The translations under genes and the position numbers were made by a program. Below are positions 55,445 to 64,000 of a DNA stretch of 64,000 nt, piece by piece (position 1 is the first letter of the stretch; each line of letters starts with the position of its first letter). Under the pieces are notes generated by a model. That model was given only the letters and a program-made list of their open reading frames with translations, did no database searches and was not told the DNA's origin. The stretch spans positions 186,001 to 250,000 of the forward strand of contig MCGE01000018.1 of the NCBI GenBank assembly GCA_002105175.1, in the 5' to 3' direction. The stretch comes from Absidia repens. Its lineage: Eukaryota > Mucoromycota > Mucoromycetes > Mucorales > Cunninghamellaceae.

Positions 55445-57484
55445 TAGTCTGCTTAAATAAAAACAAAGAAGACGGAAAGGGCAAAAAAAAAAAAAAAAAA
55501 AAAAAAGACCAAAGCGGCATTTGAAAATGCTCTTTCCTGGCTCGCCGGTCCCCACCCCTGCCTGTAAAATCCTATATTGTACCATCACATCACAGCTATA
55601 CACCTATTAGCCTAATTTCAACTTATATCAAGCATCTACTTTAGAAGCTTTATTTCCCAGAGTTCCTGGAATAATACGAGACAAAAAAAAAAAAAAAAAA
55701 TAGAAGGCAACTAAAGTAAGCTGTTCAAATGATATCACCATGACCCATATCTACGTGTAAGGCGCTCATGATGTGTGTCGTGGGAGAACGTCTTGTTGTA
55801 TAATAAACATAGCATTAGAAACACTGGTATAATCAATGAGGGTAAGCTACTCTACGTTGAATGACAAATTATTCTACAAGTGAAGGCGTTTACTAAACAC
55901 CAAATCGCATGGCTCCACCTTGTGTGCAAAGGCAGCATAAGGGAAGAGTCAGTTGTCCATGTTGAATGACGGTATTTAATGTAATGAAAAGAGAACTACC
56001 ATGTAGATAGTGTTTTATGGTGTTGATTGTTATAAAAAAAAAATAAAGAGGGCTGTGTCCATCCTCACAGAGTCTATTTCAAATCCCGTCCACGTGAAAT
56101 TTTATTTACTCCCACTTTTTTTTGCCGCTCTTTCTCGCTCTTTCTCGCTCTTTCTTTTCCTTTTCCTTTCTCCTTTCTTCATCATTGGAACCTCTTCGGG
56201 ACACTGTGATCTTATATTAGTGTCAGGACTAGTTTAGAAGAGTTTTTAGATCAGGGATGACAACATACATGGGAAGCCCTTTCATTATTTGAGACCACCA
56301 TTAGTTGGCTTTCTAAAGCCTCATTAGCTTAGTTTAGTATTACTTTAGTCATAGTTTGTCTTAGTTTGTATCTACATATAAATAAAATATATTTCTGTTT
56401 ACTTCCTTTAATGAAAAATATTCTATTAGTCTCTCTCATGTCTTGGGCAATAGATCCCTGTTTTACTACCATCGCTTGACCCAAGTTGATCGTGTTTCAA
56501 TAAAAGATACCGCTTTGCCCATCCTCATACCTTTCATAATACATTATTTCACTTTTTACAATTGTGCCTTTAAAATGAAGTTGATTATTCTTCAGATCTT
56601 ACATTGATCTCCGTCGTACTTCCTCAAATAGACCCTTCCATTCAATCAATCCCTTGATACAAGGAGCCTTTTTGTCGTTTAGTTTCAATATTTATTAATA
56701 TGCTTCAATAAAATATCTCTCTTTAATACCGCTCCTCTGACCTATTTGTTAATTAATAAACAATTATTGCTATTGTGGCTCTTTTGTAGGTGACCTACCA
56801 AACATTCGCTTTCTAGTTCATCCACTTTGGGTACTTCCTCCCCTCTCCCTAAAGACCGAGAAACTCATTGACAATTTAGATCATTTACTATCAAAGTTGA
56901 CCAATCATATGAATAAATCTGGACCGTATCTTCCGTATAACTACTACCATTGAGCATTTTTTGTATTGATTTCTAGCTTATCTATAACTACCTGTCCCCC
57001 TCCCCCCCCCTCGCCTGAGAACACGAACGGTTGACAGTTCTTATGAAGCAAGACCGTATTTCCCTCTTAAGCCACACTTCGATAACCTCTCATTGAACCC
57101 AGCGGACCAATCTTTTCACGCGCGAGAATGTTTTGCAATAGAATACACAATCTAGGGTTACTTTACGTTCTTACTGAACTGTACCATATAGAGTTTAGAT
57201 AGCTAAAAACTTATTACACGATCCATTAAAAGTAATAATATAAAAAATAAAATAAAACGACAGATTTTCAAGGACAAGTGAAAATATATAATGTAAAAAA
57301 AATATTTTTTGTTTATTTGCCATGTAGTTTAATAAAATGAATGATAATATAAATATATATGATTTGGGTACTATATCTATAGTGGGAGTAAAATAATAAA
57401 ACTAACAATGAGGTGAGGGACGTTCACAATATAGAGTATATATACAGAATCGTATAGGGTGTGGGTGTGTGTGTGTTTAAATAT
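55445..57484. other. Intergenic region between GATB and formin
   Basis: This is 2 kb. It contains A runs near 55483-55505 and 55683-55700, dispersed repeat copy 5 (55757-56875), a C-rich patch near 56996-57011, and the 3' flank of the formin gene. No protein gene is supported. Confidence 0.55.
55757..56875 (+). repeat. Dispersed repeat family, copy 5 (longest)
   Basis: The left part (GTAAGGCG, ACAAGTGAAGGCGTTTACT, CATGTTGAATGACGGTATTT) aligns with copies 3 and 4. The core has CAAATCCCGTCCACGTGA (CACGTG 56091-56096), TTAGTGTCAGGACTAGTTTA, CATACATGGGAAGCCCTTTC and CCACCATTAGTTGGCTTTC. The tail has AATAAAATATATTTCTG and CATGTCTTGGGCAATAGATC. It extends to TTCGCTTTCTAGTTCATCC, parallel to copy 4. 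No open frame is shared. Confidence 0.85.
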
Positions 57485-60463
57485 TCAATTTTGAGCCAGA
57501 AGTCTTGATCTTGATAAAAAGGGGGACACAGATTCATCAGCTTGAATATTTTTAAGCAGATCCTCGGCCTGAAGGATAAGAGATTCGCTATGTTGTATGC
57601 GGCGTGCGGCTGATCGTTCACCTCGTCTTTTTGTGCTTGTATCCAGTTCGCCTGCTCGTAGCTTTTCCAGTAAATTGTCCATAATATTCTTATCATCATC
57701 GTTGCTACTGTTTCCTATTGTTAAAGAAGAACATATTTCAAATGAGTAACGCCGGGTTTCCATTTAAATAAAATATATCTCTTACCATTACTAGTGTCCA
57801 CACCGCGTAGTTTTTGTGCCTTGAGTCTATCTTTTCGCTCTTCGTCGAGTCGACGCTGGCGCTCCATCTTTTCGAGTTTTTGTCGTGCTGATTTGTTGTC
57901 ACCCATAGCCCGCTAGAATCCCCCCCAAGAAAAAAAGACAAAGATAGTTAGTAAACCATAATATCCGTTTGATTTTTTTTCTTTCTAGTATATTACCTCC
58001 CAACTTGATGTGAATGTTTTGAATATCCCAAAGAATTCATCAGGCTTCATTTGATCAGGATTTTCACCGTAAAATGTAACTACATCTTTGTACGCAACAT
58101 CCATATTGGTATACCGCACTTCCAGCTGTTCAAACTTGTCAATGGCGTCATTTCTAAAGTCGTACATAGTTTTGGCGAAGTCATCGCCATCAGGTGCTTC
58201 ATAAGTATCGCCGTAATGGTTGTCGAGTTCTTGGATCAATTTTTGTAACCCGCTTCGTATTTCATTGTAATCCTTCACCATATCCTGAAGGGTCACCCGG
58301 CATGCATCACCCGTATCTTGTAAATCGTCCAAAAAACTATGGATTCGTGGCATTTTGCTTTCAACCGTATCGACCAAAAAATGTAGCAGTGTTGTATTTC
58401 CTTCAGTTCCTTTGGTGTCAACAAGCTAGAAAAAAAAGTTCATTAGACCAAAAATTATGCCCAACACCCACCCCCACTCCTTCCTCTTCTGTTTCTTTTT
58501 TTTTTCATTACCTTGTTAATGCTACTAATTTTGACACCGAAAGCACCACCTTGAAATGTAGTTCCATTCATATAATTGCCGAGGACAAGAATAAGCTATA
58601 TTGACATCAAATATAAAACGTGAATAAAACTAGTTTAATTTTCATGTCTACGGTTTTCCTAGTCACCCAACTTACGTGTAAAAGTTCCTGGAATGACAAG
58701 GAGCTCTTTAAGGCAATGGATGCCTCCAAGACATGATTCATATTCTGAAAAATGGACAAAAAAAAAAAAAAAAAAAAAAAACGAAAAAAAAGTGAGTTGT
58801 AATCCAAAACTTTTCATCAATAATTTTTATCTTTACCTTTGCCAGCTGTTGATACTTTTCGTCGAAGGTGCATCTGAAGAGCATATTATCTATCCGTTCC
58901 TTGTAACGATCTATTTTCATCATCTAATTTTAATAATAAATAGGTTAAGTCTAACACATATGCATCTATGTTTTTCTTCTTTTAATTCCCCTTCTTGTTC
59001 TCTTTACCTCTACACAAAATGCATCTGGTTTTGAGAGTTGTTCCAATTGGTCTTCTGATGCTGATTTTACAAAAACAGACAGTTTCCCCATTTCTTCGGC
59101 TGTAGGTGCGTGCAGCTGAAGATTGATCAACACATTTTCGGTACAAAGAGACGCATCCATAGACAAAAGACGAGCTGCTACATCCGCAAACGTTATGTGC
59201 TTGAACTTGGCCAACAATGCAATATCTAAATATATATATATATATAAATATCTGAGACTTTTTCATCGTTTTCTATGGTATCATTCAAACTTACTGATAT
59301 TGTACGCTTTTTTAGAATCCAGGATACAAATTTCTTGTTTCCGTTCTTTGGAATGCTGCTTCTTTTGCTGAATGACTCTTTGAGCAAACAATTCTTGAAT
59401 AGAGTCAAACACACCAATACTATCCAATTCGTCTTCCAATGCCAGATCGTCAATATCCTTCGATGCCCATACTGTTTTGTTGATGAAATTTGCCTGCATT
59501 TTGGTCCATTGTAATGCACGCGTCTTGACATCAGGTTGATGGCGCAATGTTTTACGTGTGGGTATTGGCATTGGTGGAGGTGGTGCATTTGGGAGTTCTG
59601 ATGATGGCGGAGGAGGCGGCGGAGGCGGTACATTTGTAGACGTTATTCCTGGAGTTGGCGGTGGAGGTGGTGGAGGCGGTATATTTGTAGAAGTTGTTCC
59701 AGAAATTGGAGGTGGAGGTGGTGGAGGCGGTATATTTGTAGAAGTTGTTCCAGAAATTGGAGGTGGAGGTGGCGGAGGTGGTATATTTGTAGAAGTTGTT
59801 CCAGACATTGGTGGTGGAGGTGGCGGAGGTGGTATATTTGTAGACGTTGTTCCAGAAATTGGAGGCGGCGGCGGAGGAGGAGGAATGGTTGCAACAGCTG
59901 TCGATACAGATACTGGAGGAGGAGGAGGTGGTGGTGGTGGAATATCATCCGAAATTATTTCAGATACATTTGGTGAAATATGGGATAATTTGTTGGATAA
60001 TTTGTGTTGCCCATTTGATTTTGTTGAGCTTTCCGTGGTGTCGTTATGACTGGTTGCCGAAGATATAGAATCCCTTTGGGACAGTGCGTTTCCATTTACA
60101 TCTTTTGTTTTCCGCAATTGCTGTTCCAGCTCTGCTGCAAGAGCACTGATAGGCTTATCGGTGTGCTCTGTGATATCGGTCATTGCTGATGAAGCTTTAC
60201 CCCGTAACAATTCGTCTACTTGTGTCTTCAATCCAAACTGCATTTTGATTCCGTCCGAGTTCTGATGCTGATCTAAGCTGCTAAGACTCGATCCACCGTT
60301 TGAAGAATTCTGGGCACCATATCGATTTGACCCGGTCAGAGGTAAAGTTCCAGGAATTACATACCCATTTGGTGCATTTGAAGTTCCCAACTGTTGTGAT
60401 AATGAGTGTTTGAATGCATCCGAAAGTCCTTCTGCTTTAGGCAATTGTTGAGTAAACTAAATT

Positions 60464-60500
<37 letters not shown>

Positions 60501-63117
60501 ATCAGAATAAAATTTAGCAGGATCAATTGATTTTTGACTACTTACTTCACCTGGTTTTCCTTCCAAGATAGCTTGAGCACGTAGACGATCATAGGCGCGA
60601 GAGACATCTTTCCGCCCCATAACAAAGTGAGCTGGTTGAGTTGAGTTACTATCACCGCCGGCACATCCCATATCCACCGCAAGCTGATGCAGTTCCTTGA
60701 GTTGGCCATCCATTATTCCCATATTTGATTGGTATTCTTGTTGGATTTCCTTGAGTTTTCGTTGTAATGTTGTGATTGTGTGGCGAGACATACGTAATAG
60801 GGTTTCCAAAGAATTGGTTTTATCCTTTAATTGACCGACCAAACCGTCTAAAAAAAAAGTAAATTGGATTATATGTTATTCAAGTCAGATAATTATTGAT
60901 TTATGGTGCTTCTCTACACTTACCTCCTTGTAAACCAATTTCCATTTCCAATTCTTGTTTTTCCTTGACCACCTTTTCATACATTTTCTTTGCGTCTTTG
61001 GCGTCAGCAAGGGCAGATTGGAGTTGATCCTGCTCCGCAAATTTTTCGACAAGGGAAGCTACCGACCAACCAATACCACCAGAGAAGTCATCGGATGATA
61101 AACCTTTTCGATCCAATACAATTTGAGTTACTAACTTGTCCAATAATTGATAGTAGCGCACTCTAATAAATGATATAAATTGAATCAATGACTACTTTTT
61201 CCCTGTTTAAGAGATCTTGCATGAATAAAACTTACTGTACAGGCCCTTGATCTTGAATAAGCAGTAAATGTTGTAATGCACTGAGCAAAAAATCGTAACC
61301 TCTGGTACCTTCCAGCCGGTGTAATATTGCTGCAAAAACGTCATGAGGGTCATCCAAGTTGTTGAGTATTGTGTCGTTATAGGTTTCCAGCATATCTTCA
61401 TAGTCATTGTCATTCATCTGTTTGTAAATGGTAATGTGCTTTCGTAAGTGTTCGTTGTTGTATTCCATCATCTTGTCCATGATACGTTGAAGACCACAAG
61501 CATTGAGTTGATTACGGAGATGGACCCGCACTTCCGAATCTTCAATGACACTAATAATCGAGTTGGCAAGCATCATGTTCGAGAGCTACTTGGAAAAAAA
61601 AGCCAGTACTCAGCATGCTATTCAGTGAAATCATACATGTTTTTTTATGTGATTGCTTACCGCATAATCACCCAACTGATTATCAGGAGCACCACCCAGT
61701 CGCCTAATGTCTTCACTAGCGCCAACAAGACTGCCCATGCGTCCACGTCCATCCAGTGTTGCTTCTACTATCTTTAGCCATCCATCGAATCGACCATATT
61801 CATGACGATAGTCCTTCAGTTTTTCCAGTCCTTGCAACACAATTTCTTGACCTTTCGGTAAATCCACATGGCAGACAAAAGCCAGCACTTCACATACTAA
61901 TTTTCTTGTGGTGACTGGAGGAGAAGTCAAAGATAGCACAATATGATAAATACATTGAGGATTGGCAATAACCTCTCGGGCACCCCACTAGCAATAGAAA
62001 ATAACGTGTTACTATTTCTTCCTGTTATCAGGTTTTTTTTTGTTTTTTTGTTTTTTTATGTTTCTTACTCTATTGTTGATCAAAGACTTGAAGCATTTGA
62101 GAATTTCCGCCTCCATTTGAAGATCAGCATCGGTCCTAAATATATGATAAAATGAGCTTTCCTTGCTTGAGGCTGCAAAATTTAACTGTAAGAAAAAGGT
62201 AACTCACTTTTGTTCCCGTCTGTTTAGCGTTCCAATAACATTTGTGATAACTTGTAATCCTCTAGATTCGATAAACTGACGAACCCAGCTATAAAATTAA
62301 AATTTATATGAGCATACATTCCAGATCAAGTATATAATTATCATTTTTACCTTAAGGGCATAGTACGAAGACTAACAGCCAAATGTGCCACCAACCTTGG
62401 AGTAACGCCAGACATGTCAGGTTCCAAAAATTGCTTGATATAAAATTCAGGTGTGCTTTTGTCCGGATCCTTGTGTTCATGATGATGGCTTTTCTTGTTT
62501 GAAGAACTGCCCATAGGTGCCGGTAGTGTTGTGTTAGCTTGTTTGTCCTGCGACACCATGAGCCACTTTTTATCAGTTGGAAAGGAAAGCATGGCAGCGC
62601 GGGCATTGCTATCGTGAATACCACGACGAGTCTATAATGAAAAAGACGACGGGCAAAAAAAGAAGCATTAGATATAATTTTAGTGTCTATTTTATTGCAA
62701 GCCAACTTACTAGCATCTTTTCAAACAGGGCTTCTACTTCTTTTTCAGGTAGGCCACCATAAGAGTCAGAAGAAAAACCAGCCATATCTGAAGAGTGAGA
62801 GGTTGCAGGAGAATGACCAGCTATAAAATAAATGAACATACCAAAAGCATAAAGGTTAGTCAAACAGAGAAGATAAAATTGATCGTGCCCTGGTAAGATT
62901 GGACCTTACCTGAATCATAATGATCGTCCAAATTGTAAGAAAGCGAGCTTGTGGTACAGACTTGATCTAGAGTAGCTTGTGATGACCAAGATCGTTGAGG
63001 AGGGAGTGTGTTTATATCTTTGTTGATTTGAGTGGCGAGAGTGGAGTTGCTTGGAAGGTCATAAGTTGTTCTGGGCCTTTCTTTCTTCTTATTTTTAGAC
63101 ATTCCAAAAAGTTCCAT
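57485..63117 (-). CDS. Diaphanous-related formin (Bni1/SepA type)
   Basis: It nucleates and elongates actin cables for polarised growth and septation under Rho GTPase control. About sixteen exons from ATG 63117 (MELFGMSKNKKKERPRTT) to TGA 57485-57487 give about 1,480 residues. Order: GTPase-binding/FH3 region (residues about 90-480; PEFYIKQFLEPDMSG, MMLANSIISVIED), coiled coil (about 485-670), FH1 with six or seven runs of eight or more prolines (about 830-960), and FH2 (about 965-1355). FH2 shows KTRALQWTKM, VLGNYMNGTTFQGGAFG and LFRCTFDEKYQQLAK. The autoregulatory DAD follows (IMDNLLEKLRAGELD then KRRGERSAARR). All elements of an autoinhibited formin are present. The FH1 exon contains an internal minisatellite. 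Introns near 58750-58775 and 60472-60499 have long A/T runs. Confidence 0.95.
59600..59945 (-). repeat. FH1 coding minisatellite, unit about 51 bp
   Basis: About five near-identical tandem units each encode an eight-proline run followed by SGTTSTNI (variants: MSGTTSTNI, TPGITSTNV). The unit is about 17 codons. The repeat lies wholly in frame inside the FH1 region of the formin. Confidence 0.9.
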
Positions 63118-64000
63118 GGTGAGAACAATTCATATAGAACGTTTAAAAAACAAAAAAATTGTAATATATAATAAAAAAAACAAGTCAAGGGACTATATTT
63201 ATTTTTTACAGAAAGAAGAGCAAAAAGGAATAAAATAAGAAAACGAAAAGAAAAGCATTTTATGGACATGCAGTTTTTATACATTCAAACCCCGCGATTT
63301 CTTGCTCTCAGGTCGACGACTCTTTTTAATTTCCGTGATATTATTAAAATGATTGCAGACTATTTAACTACAAATAAATATTATATTATTATATAAAAAA
63401 CTTGGTACCTCCATTTACTTACCATGTTATTTTTATTTTACATATTTCTATGTTTCCATTACTTGAAGTTTTCGAGAGACAAACAAAGCGACATTTCCTT
63501 CATTGTTTTCATTAAAGCACTCAAGGCGTTAAAACTCAGAATATTCATTGACACCTTTCCATCATCACACCCTCAGTCTGCATCCAAAATTCAAAACTTA
63601 ACAAATTGATATATATATATATATTTATATATAATTATACAGCATAATGTTGCCCAAACCAGCATTAGACTTACAGTAAAGCCCAGAGCAAAAAATATGC
63701 TTTATTCGCGTTTGCATGAAAAAAAAAAAAAAAATGGCGTGTATCCATGACTCGCCATTTTACATTTTGAATTTTTTCCACCTAAAACAACAGCATTTTT
63801 CTTTATCCCTCACTTGCCAACCAGACAGCCTTCCTTCCCACTTTCAGGACAACTGATACTGAGCGCAGTTAAATTCTCGGTGCTATATATTTTCATACTT
63901 GAATCTCATTTGCCTCCAAAAGATTATGCAAATGCATAAAAATCACCCCACCTCGACTCACCCTCAGGATTCTGCTGACCCGTTATAACACGTAGAAGTT
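63118..64000. other. Formin upstream region
   Basis: This is 883 bases to the window edge, AT-rich with TA tracts near 63609-63635 and an A run near 63720-63734. It should contain the formin promoter. Short open frames here have no recognisable domain. Confidence 0.5.

Noticed and set aside
59600..59945. CRISPR-like regular repeat
   Set aside because: The units are tandem, in frame in a formin exon, and have no variable spacers.
59558..60049. Glycine-rich open frame on the plus strand
   Set aside because: It is the complement of the formin FH1 polyproline repeats.

Overview
The window looks like nuclear DNA of an early-diverging fungus, most likely Mucoromycota (Mucorales). The genes are typical fungal housekeeping genes. 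Most are split by many short AT-rich introns with GTAAGT-like donors and TAG acceptors. Two genes are typical of lineages that kept ancestral animal-like components: a dysbindin-like protein and an ASDURF-like prefoldin subunit. The taxon is an inference from gene content and style. No rRNA, tRNA, CRISPR array, virus or complete autonomous transposon was recognised.

Layout. 0-17 kb: RRN7 (Pol I initiation factor, plus, with one apparent frame break), a repeat-bearing gap, a Cys-type glutathione peroxidase (plus), an SSD1-like RNA-binding pseudonuclease (minus) divergent from MCM6 (plus). 17-32 kb: a CysG-like siroheme synthase (plus), an arrestin-related adaptor (plus), a ZRC1-like zinc transporter (minus), a small secreted Kre9/Knh1-like protein (plus), a DUF2470 membrane protein (minus) divergent from a tiny ASDURF-like gene (plus), and a secreted CREG-like protein (minus). 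31-41 kb: ATP sulfurylase MET3 (minus), a PAC4-like proteasome assembly chaperone (minus), RPS12 (plus), RPL25/uL23 (minus). 40-64 kb: an Mbp1/Swi4-type APSES-ankyrin cell-cycle factor (minus, with a C-terminal frame break) divergent from a dysbindin-like gene (plus), a membrane-anchored SDR (minus), a mitochondrial ICT1-like GGQ hydrolase (minus), poly(A)-binding protein (minus), a small PPxY protein (plus), mitochondrial GatB (minus), and a diaphanous-type formin (minus).

Functional links. Siroheme synthase and ATP sulfurylase both serve sulfate assimilation. MCM6 and the Mbp1-like factor belong to the G1/S programme. PAB1, SSD1, RPS12, RPL25, RRN7, GatB and the ICT1-like factor belong to gene expression and translation. 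Nothing suggests a dedicated gene cluster.

The most unusual structure is a dispersed, non-coding repeat of up to about 1.1 kb. Five copies and one inverted fragment sit in the large intergenic gaps. Each full copy carries the same CACGTG-containing core. Other recurrent structure includes five T-run/A-run junctions, very long A or T runs inside introns, and GGAT-type repeats in the first introns of both ribosomal protein genes.
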